Shown here piece by piece: positions 1 to 12,124 of a stretch of DNA of 64,000 nt. The DNA lies in NCBI GenBank assembly GCA_944989445.1, contig CALYLW010000214.1, positions 1,612,001 through 1,676,000 on the forward strand, given 5' to 3'. How positions within the stretch are numbered: the stretch's first letter is position 1; each line of letters begins with the position of its first letter. Position numbers and translations under genes: made by a program. Source of the stretch: Ampullaceana balthica (lineage: Eukaryota > Mollusca > Gastropoda > Lymnaeidae). The notes beneath the pieces are model-generated. The model did no database searches and was not told the DNA's origin. It worked only from the letters and a program-made list of their open reading frames with translations.

Positions 1-947
1 ATGAAAGAACCTATAACTATTAAAGGGGCGCAATAACTATCCTTAGAAAATTACGTCACTCTTTTTTGTGTATTGTATTGAATTAGTAATATTAACTACA
101 TGGTTAGTTTAACAATACATATTAAACTTTAAATGCTATTTCACGATTTTATCACTCGCGAGCGATGAATGGTTGTCACAGGTGTGTGTGATAATGTTGA
201 GACAGCTGACTATCTGTCAATTCCATCGTCCCAGTATCTTAAGTCTATTTCCGCCCCCCCCTTTCCCCCCCACACCCCCAAGCCCGGCAAACAAAAAGAA
301 AAAACGTATGAAATAATTGTAAGAAGCACCGACTCGTGCCTCGCAAAGTTTAAACATACAGGTAAAAAGCTATAATCAAACAGATAGGCAAAGAAAATGG
401 CAATCGTACAAACAATCAAAAGCCCTTTGATTATAATGATTGGTCGCATTCTGGACCAGGCAAACAGGTTGGCTGAGAGAGAAGAAAAAAAAAGCTTCGT
501 AAGTGAAAGTCCATGGGGGGAAATAAATAAAAACAAAAAACGGTACATACAGATGAAGAAACAAGTTTAAAAAAAAAGAGTTATTCACCTTTGGACTTAC
601 CCTCGCTCTGATCTTCCAGGTAATTTAGGAACGTTATGACTGTAACAGTAACACATAGGTGTGGGTTAGCAGAGGTGGGACTGGTGGGGCATGGCGGGTG
701 TCTGGGGGAGGGGGGGGTGGGGAGCGCCCCAGACAAACAACAGAACGTTACACGCACCCATTCAGGGCAGCCATTCATTAGTGACTTCTCCGCTGCTTTC
801 TTCAGACGCAGACTTCGTCTTTTTTGTTATTGGTTCATGAACACACGTTGAACACTTTATCACACTAAATGAACATTCACCACCAAGAGCCCTTGACGTC
901 GCTAGATGTACAAGTACTCCTATTGACCCTTCACCTGTATATCTATT
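1..947. other. Unassigned non-coding sequence
   Basis: I see no convincing gene here. The stretch is A/T-rich with short C or G homopolymer runs near 250-285 and 705-725. The short open frames have no coding character and no splice-site context. Confidence 0.5.
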
Positions 948-1119
948 GGGGCCGTCCATAAAGTACGTCACGCTGCTTTTGACCATTTTTACAAAGAACG
1001 TCACAAACATTTTTGTTGTTTACTAACAAAATAATTAAAATTTAAGCTAAAACACCGTGACGTCACACATGACCGGACCCCCCCCCCTCTGGAGCGTGAC
1101 GTACTTTATGGACGGCCCC
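948..1119. mobile_element. MITE, GGGGCCGTCC family (copy 1)
   Basis: Both ends carry the same terminal inverted repeat, GGGGCCGTCCATAAAGTACG on the left and its reverse complement on the right. The 172-bp element has no ORF and contains a C-homopolymer run near the right end. Other members are at 49059 (left end only) and 60365-60637. The target-site duplication is unclear for this copy. It is a non-autonomous DNA transposon; the superfamily is not decided here. Confidence 0.85.
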
Positions 1120-1301
1120 ATATCTGTACACTATTTTTAACCATCTACGTCCCTATGAGTAAATGTTCATTAGCCACATCTATATCCCACTATATGTACA
1201 CGGGCTCAAATAAAAACTTCAGACGTCAGTATTGGTATATGGCAGTGCAGGAGTACATGTACACTGTACACTAACTACTTTTAAAAATATCTACACTAGA
1301 T

Positions 1302-1952
1302 GATGGTGTTGTGTATGTTTGAATGGCTGATGGTGTTGTGTATGTTTGAATGGCTGATGGTGTTGTGTATGTTTGAATGGCTGATGGTGTTGTGTATGTT
1401 TGAATGGCTGATGGTGTTGTGTATGTTTGAATGGCTGATGGTGTTGTGTATGTTTGAATGGCTGATGGTGTTGTGTATGTTTGAATGGCTGATGGTGTTG
1501 TGTATGTTTGAATGGGTGAGGTGTTGTGTATGTTTGAATGGGTGATGGTGTTGTGTATGTTTGAATGGCTGATGGTGTTGTGTATGTTTGAATGGCTGAT
1601 GGTGTTGTGTATGTTTGAATGGCTGATGGTGTTGTGTATGTTTGAATGGCTGATGGTGTTGTGTATGTTTGAATGGCTGATGGTGTTGTGTATGTTTGAA
1701 AGGCTGATGGTGTTGTGTATGTTTGAAGGGCTGATGGTGATGTGTATGTTTGAATGGCTGATGGTGTTGTGTATGTTTGAATGGCTGATGGTGTTGTGTA
1801 TGTTGAATGGCTGATGGTGTTGTGTATGTTGAATGGCTGATGGTGTTGTGTATGTTTGAATGGCTGATGGTGTTGTGTATGTTGAATGGCTGATGGTGTT
1901 GTGTATGTTGAATGGCTGATGGTGTTGTGTATGTTGAATGGCTGATGGTGTT
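1302..1952. repeat. Minisatellite, 27-bp unit, about 24 copies
   Basis: The unit begins GATGGTGTTGTGTATG and ends TTTGAATGGCT. Several late copies lack one T of the TTT and are 26 bp. On the plus strand the unit has one C in 27 bases, so the strands are strongly asymmetric. Because 27 is a multiple of three, long 9-residue-repeat open frames appear on both strands; these are by-products and not genes. Confidence 0.97.
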
Positions 1953-2398
1953 CTGATGCGAAGAAGGCTTGAAGGCGTTAGTCGTTGTGTAGCATGCTGA
2001 AACTTGTACTTTGAAAACTTATCAGCTTCGGTGATATAGAAACGTCTTAACATTGATGGGGTCACTCAATCCAAATGATGTTAAAGCATGAAAGGGGTTT
2101 TCCAAAATTCTGTTAGACATTCAATTCGCTATTAAGGTGTACACACCAAAGGGGTACACACATACACACATGACTACCCCGAGGAAAATTGCTTGAGAAC
2201 CGCCCATTAAAAAAAAAGTGTAAATTGATAGAGATAAAAACTGGGTGCATTATTTAATTTGGCGGCTCCTTCAGAAAGAGAAATGCCTTTAATCTGTCGC
2301 CTGCGGGAGTCAGGAAAAATGAAATTGATTGAAAGTCCAAGACAAAGAGAGTTGAGGGTGCACGTGAAATATACGTTCATCAGATGTGGTAGTAGGGC
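1953..2398. other. Spacer between two minisatellites
   Basis: Non-repetitive A/T-rich sequence. I recognise nothing in it apart from a short CA-rich run near 2155-2170. Confidence 0.5.
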
Positions 2399-3452
2399 TG
2401 GTGCACGTAAATCGTGTGCAGGTGTGTGGTTGGTTGGGCTGGTGCACGTAAACCATGTGCACGTAAACCATGTGCAGGTGTGTGGTTGGTCTGGTGCACG
2501 TAAACCGTGTGCAGGTGTGTGGTTGGGCTGGTGCACGTAAACCGCGTGCAGTTGTGTGGTTGGCCTGGTGCACTTAAACCGCGTGCAGGTGTGTAGTTTG
2601 CCTGGTGCACTTAAACCGCGTGCAGGTGTGTGGTTTGCCTGGTGCACTTAAACCGTGTACAGGTGTGTGGTTGGGCTGGTGCACTAGTGTGCAGGTGTGT
2701 GGTTGGTTTGACTGGTGCACTAGTGTGCAGGTGTGTGGTTGGTTTGACTGGTGTACTAGTGTGCAGGTGTGTGGTTGGTTTGACTGGTGCACTAGTGTGC
2801 AGGTGTGTGGTTTGACTTGTGCACTAGTGTGCAGGTGTGTGGTTGCTTTGACTGGTGCACTAGTGTGCAGGTGTGTGGTTGGTTTGACTGGTGCACTAGT
2901 GTGCAGGTGTGTGGTTGGTTTGACTAGTGCACTAGTGTGCATATGTGTGATTGGTTTGACTGGTGCACTAGTGTGCAGGTATGTTGTTGGTTGGCCTAGT
3001 GCACTAGTGTGCAGGTGTTTGGCTGGTTGGCATGGTGCACTAGTGTGCAGCTGTGTAGTTGGTTGGCCTAGTGCACAGGTGTGTGGTTGGTTGGACTGGT
3101 GCACTAGTGTGCAGGTGTGTGGTTGGTCTGTGCACTATGTGCAGCTGTGTGTTGGTTGGCCTATGCACTAGTGTGCAGGTGTGTGGTTGGTTTGACTGGT
3201 GCACTAGTGTGCAGGTGTGTGGTTGGTTGACTGGTGCACTAGTGTGCAGGTGTGTGGTTGGTGCTGTGCAGTGTGTGGTGCTGTGCACTAGTGTGCAGGT
3301 GTTGGCTGGTTGGCCTAGTGCACTATTGTGCAGGTGTGTGGTTGGTTGGCCTGGTGCACTAGTGTGCAGGTGTGTGGCTGGTTGGCCTAGTACACTAGTG
3401 TGTGGTTGGTTGGCCTGGTGCACTAGTGTGCAAGTGTGTGGTTGGTTGGGCT
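2399..3452. repeat. Minisatellite, about 36-bp unit, diverged
   Basis: Imperfect tandem copies of about 36 bp share GCAGGTGTGTGGTTGG and the 8-bp palindrome CACTAGTG. The left copies (2399-2680) carry a CACGTAAACCGTG or CACTTAAACCG variant in place of CACTAGTG, so the array has two sequence domains. Unit length varies because of small indels. Open frames on both strands through the array are rich in Cys, Val and Gly or in Thr, His and Pro and follow the repeat period, so they are not called as genes. Confidence 0.95.
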
Positions 3453-4040
3453 GAAGGCTAGTGACCCTTCTATATAAGGGGACTTGTTGCTTTTTCTTAA
3501 TCTTATCCAAAAATGATTATAAACCAGCGCTTAGTAAGTTCTTGGGCTGAGGCAACTAAGGGATTTCATATATATATATATTTTATATATATAGAATATA
3601 TAGCATGCCGATTAGACCCATGCTGTTCGGGTATATGGATGCACTAGTTATGGGCACGGGCGTTCATGCCAAACTTTTAGAGTTGCTATACATGTACATG
3701 TACAGCTAGGAGTCGTTTACGGGGTCATATTTAGTGATAAGTACAGATAAACATGTTATGTTGGCACAATGAGTATTTATAAATGTGTACATAGCCGCAC
3801 AAGTCGACTAGAGTGAAACACTTAGTTTTGCGTAAAGGTTAAATTATAGTGTTAAGGACTCCTAGAGGACTTAAACGCTGAAGGCTTCTACAGCCCGGTT
3901 TGGTCAACCGGGGGAGGGGGTGGTGGGGTCCATATAAATGTTGAGGAATCCATGCATTGTTAGATGTTAAAATGATGATATAAGAAGCCTTGCACTTTAG
4001 CAAACATACAAGCGCCACATCTCTGTCTTTCCGGGTATCT
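3453..4040. other. Spacer with a short TA microsatellite
   Basis: Single-copy sequence between the second and third arrays. A TA-rich tract lies at about 3570-3600. No gene seen. Confidence 0.5.
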
Positions 4041-7000
4041 TAAGCAGGTTCATTGTTTGAGGGTTTCCTAACTTCTAATTGGTATTCTAAGTAGGTTGTG
4101 TGTTGAGGGTCTACTAACTACTAAGTAGGTTGCATGTTAATGGTCTACTAATTTCTAAGTAGGTTGTGTGTTAAGGGTCTACTTACTTCTAAGTAGGTTG
4201 TGTGTTGAGGGTCTACTAACTACTAAGTAGGTTGTGTGTTGAGGGTCTACTAACTACTAAGTAGGTTGTGTGTTAAGGGTCTACTAACTACTAAGTAGGT
4301 TGTGTGTTAAGGGTCTACTAACTACTAAGTAGGTTGTGTGTTAAGGGTCTATTTACTACTAAGTAGTTTGTGTGTTAAGGGTCTACTTACTACTAAGTAG
4401 GTTGTGTGTTAAGGGTCTACTAACTACTAAGTAGGTTGTGTGTTGAGGGTCTACTAAGTAGGTTGTGTGTTGAGGGTCTACTAACAACTAAGTAGGTTGT
4501 GTGTTAAGGGTCTACTAACTACTAAGTAGGTTGTGTGTTGAGGGTCTACTAACTACTAAGTAGGTTGTGTGTTGAGGGTCTACTAACTACTAAGTAGGTT
4601 GTGTGTTGAGGGTCTACTAACTACTAAGTAGGTTGTGTGTTAAGGGTCTACTAACTACTAAGTAGGTTGTGTGTTGAGGGTCTACTAACTACTAAGTAGG
4701 TTGTGTGTTGAGGGTCTACTAACACTAAGTAGGTTGTGTGTTAAGGGTCTACTAACTACTAAGTAGGTTGTGTGTTGAGGGTCTACTAACTACTAAGTAG
4801 GTTGTGTGTTGAGGGTCTACTAACTACTAAGTAGGTTGTGTGTTGAGGGTCTACTAACTACTAAGTAGGTTGTGTGTTGAGGGTCTACTAACTACTAAGT
4901 AGGTTGTGTGTTGAGGGTCTACTAACTACTAAGTAGGTTGTGTGTTGAGGGTCTACTAACTACTAAGTAGGTTGTGTGTTAAGGGTCTACTAACTAGTAA
5001 GTAGGTTGTGTGTTGAGGGTCTACTAACTACTAAGTAGGTTGTGTGTTGAGGGTCTACTAACTACTAAGTAGGTTGTGTGTTGAGGGTCTACTAACAACT
5101 AAGTAGGTTGTGTGTTAAGGGTCTACTAACTACTAAGTAGGTTGTGTGTTGACGGTCTACTAACTACTAAGTAGGTTGTGTGTTGAGGGTCTACTAACTA
5201 CTAAGTAGGTTGTGTGTTGAGGGTCTACTAACTACTAAGTAGGTTGTGTGTTGAGGGTCTACTAACTACTAAGTAGGTTGTGTGTTGAGGGTCTACTAAC
5301 TACTAAGTAGGTTGTGTGTTGAGGGTCTACTAACTACTAAGTAGGTTGTGTGTTAAGGGTCTACTAACTACTAAGTAGGTTGTGTGTTGAGGGTCTACTA
5401 ACTACTAAGTAGGTTGTGTGTTAAGGGTCTACTAACTACTAAGTAGGTTGTGTGTTGAGGGTCTACTAACTACTAAGTAGGTGTGTGTTGATGGGTCAAC
5501 TAACTACTAAGTAGGTTGTGTATTAAGGGTCTACTAACTACTAAGTAGGTTGTGTGTTAAGGGTCTACTAACTACTAAGTAGGTTGTGTGTTGAGGGTCT
5601 ACTAACAACTAAGTAGGTTGTGTGTTAAGGGTCTACTAACTACTAAGTAGGTTGTGTGTTGAGGGTCTACTAACTACTAAGTAGGTTGTGTGTTAAGGGT
5701 CTACTAACTACTAAGTAGGTTGTGTGTTGAGGGTCTACTAACTACTAAGTAGGTTGTGTGTTGAGGGTCTACTAAGTAGGTTGTGTGTTGATGGTCTACT
5801 AACTACTAAGTAGGTTGTGTGTTGAGGGTCTACTAAGTAGGTTGTGTGTTAAGGGTCTACTAACTACTAAGTAGGTTGTGTGTTGAGGGTCTACTAACTA
5901 CTAAGTAGGTTGTGTGTTAAGGGTCTACTTACTTCTAAGTAGGTTGTGTGTTGACGGTCTACTAACAACTAAGTAGGTTGTGTGTTAAGGGTCTACTTAC
6001 TTCTAAGTAGGTTGTGTGTTAAGGGTCTACTTACTTCTAAGTAGGTTGTGTGTTAAGGGTCTACTTACTTCTAAGTAGGTTGTGTGTTGAGGGTCTACTT
6101 ACTTCTACGTAGGTTGTGTGTTGAGGGTCTACTTACTTCTAAGTAGGTTGTGTGTTGACGGTCTACTTACTTCTAAGTAGGTTGTGTGTTGACGGTCTAC
6201 TAACTACTAAGTAGGTTGTGTGTTAAGGGTCTACTAAGTAGGTTGTGTGTTGAGGGTCTACTAAGTAGATTGTGTGTTGAGTGTCTACTAACAACTAAGT
6301 AGGTTGTGTGTTAAGGGTCTACTAACTACTAAGTAGGTTGTGTGTTGAGGGTCTACTAACTACTAAGTAGGTTGTGTGTTGAGGGTCTACTAACTACTAA
6401 GTAGGTTGTGTGTTAAGGGTCTACTTACTTCTAAGTAGGTTGTGTGTTGACGGTCTACTAACAACTAAGTAGGTTGTGTGTTGACGGTCTACTAACAACT
6501 AAGTAGGTTGTGTGTTAAGGGTCTATTTACTTCTAAGTAGGTTGTGTGTTAATGGTCTACTAACTACTAAGTAGGTTGTGTGTTAAGGGTCTACTAAGTA
6601 GGTTGTGTGTTGAGGGTCTACTAAGTAGATTGTGTGTTGAGTGTCTACTAACAACTAAGTAGTTTGTGTGTTAAGGGTCTACTAACTACTAAGTAGGTTG
6701 TGTGTTGAGGGTCTACTAACTACTAAGTAGGTTGTGTGTTGAGGGTCTACTAACTACTAAGTAGGTTGTGTGTTAAGGGTCTACTTACTTCTAAGTAGGT
6801 TGTGTGTTGACGGTCTACTAACAACTAAGTAGGTTGTGTGTTGACGGTCTACTAACAACTAAGTAGGTTGTGTGTTGACGGTCTACTAACAACTAAGTAG
6901 GTTGTGTGTTGACGGTCTACTAACAACTAAGTAGGTTGTGTGTTAAGGGTCTATTTACTTCTAAGTAGGTTGTGTGTTAATGGACTACTAACTACTAAGT

Positions 7001-10000
7001 AGGTTGTGTGTTAATGGTCTACTAACTACTAAGTAGGTTGTGTGTTAATGGTCTACTAACTACTAAGTAGGTTGTGTGTTAAGGGTCTACTTACTACTAA
7101 GTAGGTTGTGTGTTAAGGGTCTACTTACTACTAAGTAGGTTGTGTGTTGAGGGTCTACTAACTACTAAGTAGGTTGTGTGTTGACGGTCTACTAACAACT
7201 AAGTAGGTTGTGTGTTAAGGGTCTACTTACTTCTAAGTAGGTTGAGTGTTGAGGGTCTACTAACTACTAAGTAGGTTGTGTGTTGACGGTCTACTAACAA
7301 CTAAGTAGGTTGTGTGTTGAGGGTCTACTAACTACTAAGTAGGTTGTGTTTTGAGGGTCTTCTTACTTCTAAGTAGGTTGTGTGTTGAGGGTCTACTTAC
7401 TTCTAAGTAGGTTTTGTGTTGAGGGTCTACTAACAACTAAGTAGGTTGTGTTTTAAGGGTCTACTTACTTCTAAGTAGGTTGTGTGTTGAGGGTCTACTT
7501 ACTTCTAAGTAGGTTGTGTGTTAAGGGTCTACTAACTACTAAGAAGTTTGTGTGTTGAGGTCTACTTACTTCTAAGTAGGTTGTGTGTTAAGGGTCTACT
7601 AACTACTAAGTAGGTTGTGTGTTAAGGGTCTGCTAACAACTAAGTAGGTTGTGTGTTGAGGGTCTACTAACTACTAAGTAGGTTGTGTGTTAAGGCTCTA
7701 CTAACTACTAAGTAGGTTGTGTGTTGAGGGTCTACTAACTACTAAGTAGGTTGTGTGTTGAGGGTCTACTAACAACTAAGTAGGTTGTGTGTTGAGGGTC
7801 TACTAACTACTAAGTAGGTTGTGTGTTAAGGGTCTACTTACTTCTAAGTAGGTTGTGTGTTGAGGGTCTACTAACAACTAAGTAGGTTGTGTGTTGAGGG
7901 TCTACTAACAACTAAGTAGGTTGTGTGTTAAGGGTCTACTTACTTCTAAGTAGGTTGTGTGTTGAGGGTCTACTTACTTCTAAGTAGGTTGTGTGTTGAG
8001 GGTCTACTAACAACTAAGTAGGTTGTGTGTTGAGGGTCTACTAACAACTAAGTAGGTTGTGTGTTAAGGGTCTACTTACTTCTAAGTAGGTTGTGTGTTG
8101 AGGGTCTACTTACTTCTAAGTAGGTTGTGTGTTGAGGGTCTACTAACTACTAAGTAGGTTGTGTGTTGAGGGTCTACTAACTACTAAGTAGGTTGTGTGT
8201 TGAGGGTCTACTAACTACTAAGTAGGTTGTGTGTTGAGGGTCTACTAACTACTAAGTAGGTTGTGTGTTGATGGTCTAATAACAACTAAGTAGGTTGTGT
8301 GTTGAGGGTCTACTAAGTAGGTTGTGTGATGAGGGTCTACTAAGTAGGTTGTGTGTTGAGGGTCTACTAAGTAGGTTGTGTGATGAGGGTCTACTTACTA
8401 CTAAGTAGGTTGTGTGTTGAGGGTCTACTAACTACTAAGTAGGTTGTGTGTTAAGGGTCTACTTACTACTAAGTAGGTTGTGTGTTAAGGGTCTACTAAC
8501 TACTAAGAAGGTTGTGTGTTGAGGGTCTACTAAGTAGGTTGTGTGTTGAGGGTCTACTAAGTAGGTTGTGTGATGAGGGTCTACTAACTACTAAGTAGGT
8601 TGTGTGATGAGGGTCTACTAAGTAGGTTGTGTGTTGAGGGTCTACTAAGTAGGTTGTGTGATGAGGGTCTACTTACTACTAAATAGGTTGTGTGTTGAGG
8701 GTCTACTAACTACTAAGTAGGTTGTGTGTTAAGGGTCTACTAACTACTAAGTAGGTTGTGTGTTGAGGGTCTACTAACTACTAAGTAGGTTGTGTGTTGA
8801 GGGTCTACTAACTACTAAGTAGGTTGTGTGTTAAGGGTCTACTAACTACTAAGTAGGTTGTGTGTTAAGGGTCTACTAACTACTAAGTAGGTTGTGTGTT
8901 GAGGGTCTACTAACAACTAAGTAGGTTGTATGTTGAGGGTCTACTAAGTAGGTTGTGTGATGAGGGTCTACTAAGTAGGTTGTGTGTTGAGGGTCTACTA
9001 AGTAGGTTGTGTGATGAGGGTCTACTTACTACTAAGTAGGTTGTGTGTGGAGGGTCTAATAACTACTAAGTAGGTTGTGTGTTAAGGGTCTACTTACTAC
9101 TAAGTAGGTTGTGTGTTAAGGGTCTACTAACTACTAAGTAGGTTGTGTGTTGAGGGTCTACTAAGTAGGTTGTGTGTTGAGGGTCTACTAAGTAGGTTGT
9201 GTGTTGAGGGTCTACTAAGTAGGTTGTGTGATGAGGGTCTACTAACTACTAAGTAGGTTGTGTGATGAGGGTCTACTAAGTAAGTTGTGTGTTGAGGGTC
9301 TACTAAGTAGGTTGTGTGATGAGGGTCTACTTACTACTAAATAGGTTGTGTGTTGAGGGTCTACTAACTACTAAGTAGGTTGTGTGTTAAGGGTCTACTA
9401 ACTACTAAGTAGGTTGTGTGTTGAGGGTCTACTAACTACTAAGTAGGTTGTGTGTTGAGGGTCTACTAACTACTAAGTAGGTTGTGTGTTAAGGGTCTAC
9501 TAACTACTAAGTAGGTTGTGTGTTAAGGGTCTACTAACTACTAAGTAGGTTGTGTGTTGAGGGTCTACTAACAACCAAGTAGGTTGTGTGTTGAGGGTCT
9601 ACTAAGTAGGTTGTGTGATGAGGGTCTACTAAGTAGGTTGTGTGTTGAGGGTCTACTAAATAGGTTGTGTGATGAGGGTCTACTTACTACCAAGTAGGTT
9701 GTGTGTTGAGGGTCTACTAACTACTAAGTAGGTTGTGTGTTAAGGGTCTACTAACTACTAAGTAGGTTGTGTGTTGAGGGTCTACTAACTACTAAGTAGG
9801 TTGTGTGTTGAGGGTCTACTAACTACTAAGTAGGTTGTGTGTTAAGGGTCTACTCACTTCTAAGTTGGTTGTGTGTTGAGGGTCTACTTACTTCTAAGTA
9901 GGTTGTGTGTTAAGGGTCTACTAACTTCTAAGTAGGTTGTGTGTTAAGGGTCTACTAACTTCTAAGTAGGTTGTGTGTTAAGGGTCTACTAACTTCTAAG

Positions 10001-10168
10001 TAGGTTGTGTGTTAAGGGTCTACTAACTTCTAAGTAGGTTGTGTGTTAAGGGTCTACTTACTTCTAAGTAGGTTGTGTGTTAAGGGTCTACTTACTTCTA
10101 AGTAGGTTGTGTGTTGATGGTCTACTTACTACTAAGTAGGTTGTGTGTTGAGGGTCTACTCACTCCTA
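4041..10168. repeat. Long satellite array, 34-bp unit, roughly 180 copies
   Basis: The basic unit starts AAGTAGGTTGTGTGTTGAGG and ends GTCTACTAACTACT (34 bp). Frequent variants are TTAAGG for TTGAGG, CTTACTTCT for CTAACTACT, and a 27-bp unit missing 7 bp. The first copies (4041-4130) are the most diverged, as expected at an array edge. Larger periods are superimposed: 360 bp around 6241-6960 and 658 bp around 8290-9700. The array adjoins the paxillin exons and may lie in an intron of that gene or in flanking DNA; the window cannot decide. Confidence 0.97.
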
Positions 10169-10250
10169 ACCAATTTATTACTCCCGACTCCCTACCATGC
10201 CCTACCCTCATTGCTGCCGACCTACTGTGTTTAGTTTATGGGATGACCCA

Positions 10251-10370
10251 CTCGGGGTGCCTCTATAAACAACTTACACCCCACAGAGCTTGGGGTGCCT
10301 CTATAAACAACTTACACCCCACAGAGCTCGGGGTGCCTCTATATAAACAATTTACACCCCACAGAGCTCG
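10251..10370. repeat. Three tandem copies of a 38-bp unit
   Basis: Each copy runs GGGGTGCCTCTATA, then AACAACTTACACCCCACAGAG. The third copy has a TATA duplication and is 40 bp. The open frame at 10111-10374 crosses from the satellite into this repeat and is not a gene. Confidence 0.93.
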
Positions 10371-11907
10371 TTAAATGTCATGGACCCAGGTGTGACGAGG
10401 CTTTAGATCTTAAAAGGAAAGAGGCTGATTTCTGGGAATTTTTTTTATTTTAAACTCTACAGTTTCAAATGCTAGTTATAAAGATTTTACACAATTAATA
10501 TCCCATAAGAAAAGTAACATTTTAACAAGAAGAAACAGAAGCTTTCTGAAAACTTTGTCATATTCAGTAATGAGATCTCTGAATGTATGCCATCATGATA
10601 TTCAGTAATGGAATTCTCTTAGTGTCTGTTTTATTCTCTAAGTGCCTGCCATTATTACATTTTTTTTGTTGAAAATTATTCCTCTTAGTGCCTCCCTTTT
10701 TCTAACATTCTTTAAAGTTTTTACACTCAACTTTCGCCAAACAAAATCCACTGAAAATCACTTAAGAGATGCACTGAGACTGAAGAACAAACTGGCAGAT
10801 TTACAATGAAAATTATTTTACTGAATATTTCTGAACTACAGATTGGATACTTTGATAAAATACGGTCAAATTATAAGGAGGAAAACTATTTGAATTCAAT
10901 AATATAACGTTTTTTTTGTTTGTATTGTTGTAACTCCCCTTGCCTACCGGAATCGCTGGAAGTTAAAGAGTATGGTGTTAGGTAACAGTTTAGAGTTCAT
11001 TAAGCTGAAAATAAAGGAGCGGTCATGCTGTATGACGTGATGTGGCAGTGCGTGATAGAATGAAGTGAGTCTGCGTGGTAAAATGAGGGTGGTGTGTGAT
11101 GTAGAAGAATGGTGCCCGATATCGTGCGTGTGTGGGGAATTGACATAATTATTAAATTTGTTTCGTGGATTTCTCAATAAAATAAATATTCCAAGCATAA
11201 TAATAATAATAATAATATCAAAATCAAACTTTCTTTGCCCCAATTTACGTGTGTGTGTGTGTGTCGCAAATTTCTGGGGGAAGAAACTCTGGTGGCAAGT
11301 TACACCCACCCTACCACAAATCTGTTTCTAAAATACATTTGTGCTGTGGCTTCTCCCGTGTATGAGATTTGTTACCACCTAACTCCAATCATTCACAGGT
11401 CCTTGCAGTCTCTATTACTGCAGCTGATGAAAGCTTGTAGCCCAGACGTGCCGGACTCTTGCAGTACGGCTGCAAGGCTTCGTTCTACTTGCTAAGGACG
11501 GTGGGGTTTTTCCATAACCTAACCAGACTAATTAATATTAAATTCCCAACCAGCATCTATTCACAGGCCAGGGTTAAAATGCTACCACCAGAATTAGTAA
11601 TCCCCCTAAAGCATCACCTCACATAATTCAATACAGTAATGCAGGATTCAATGATGTATGTGTGTTAATGAAAAAAATATTAATATGTTGTTTAGTTTAG
11701 CACAAATACTTTTCACGCCACAGACAAACGACCTTGCAACAAAACATCAATGCATGTGTAAGGCAACAGCCCAAGTCACTTAAAGTTGAGCCTCCGATAT
11801 ATAAGCCGACACTCCACCCTTCCCCCCCACCCCAAAACAACACACCCCTAAGACTGCAGACCTACACTACCGACCGACGCTAAACACGAACCAAAAGGGT
11901 CACTCAC
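10371..11907. other. Non-coding, downstream of paxillin exons (probable intron)
   Basis: I found no further paxillin exon here. The stretch holds a short AAT microsatellite at about 11201-11217 and a GT run at about 11250-11264. A minus-strand exon-like patch near 11394-11495 does not fit the paxillin splice phase (see rejected items). Confidence 0.45.
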
Positions 11908-12124
11908 TATTGCTGCTCTTGCGGTCGACCTCGGCCATGAACTGGGCAGAGTTGAGGTCCTGCAGGAGCTGGTCAAGCTCAGAGAGGTTGTTGCTGAGGG
12001 CGGACATTCTCTCGCCGCGGCCCTTGACCTGTGCCCTCTGCTGGATGACCTGGTCGCTGCTGTCTGACGTGGATGACGGGGTGGCCTCCCTTACATGGAA
12101 TGTTTGCTGCTCGTAAATTGGATG
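11908..12124 (-). CDS. PXN: Paxillin, internal exon with LD2 motif
   Basis: This 217-bp minus-strand exon has an acceptor (TCTCTCTCACAG) above 12124 and a consensus GTGAGT donor at 11902-11907. It is open from the first base (phase 0) and ends in phase 1. It encodes 72 residues starting HPIYEQQTFH, with NNLSELDQLLQDLNSAQF near the end. That is a paxillin LD2 motif, a leucine-rich helix known in the family to bind FAK and vinculin. Paxillin is a focal-adhesion scaffold. Codons are G/C-rich unlike the surrounding DNA, which supports real coding use. The exon joins in phase with the LD1 exon 1.25 kb upstream. Later exons (LD3-LD5, LIM domains) are not seen in this window. Confidence 0.92.

Noticed and set aside
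1271..3510. Long open frames on both strands through the first two minisatellites
   Set aside because: They follow the 9- or 12-residue repeat period, overlap on both strands and lack any splice or start context.
4041..10168. CRISPR-like array
   Set aside because: The repeats are head-to-tail with no unique spacers and the setting is eukaryotic, so it is a satellite.
4041..10168. Telomeric or interstitial telomere repeat
   Set aside because: The unit is G/T-rich but contains no TTAGGG-type hexamer periodicity.
11394..11500. Next paxillin exon on the minus strand
   Set aside because: There is a CTTAG acceptor-like and a GTGAAT donor-like site, but the frame that stays open starts in phase 0, whereas the LD2 exon ends in phase 1; the peptide (VERSLAAVLQESGTSGLQAF) has no LD3 character. 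It may be a LINE 3'-end relic, which I cannot prove.
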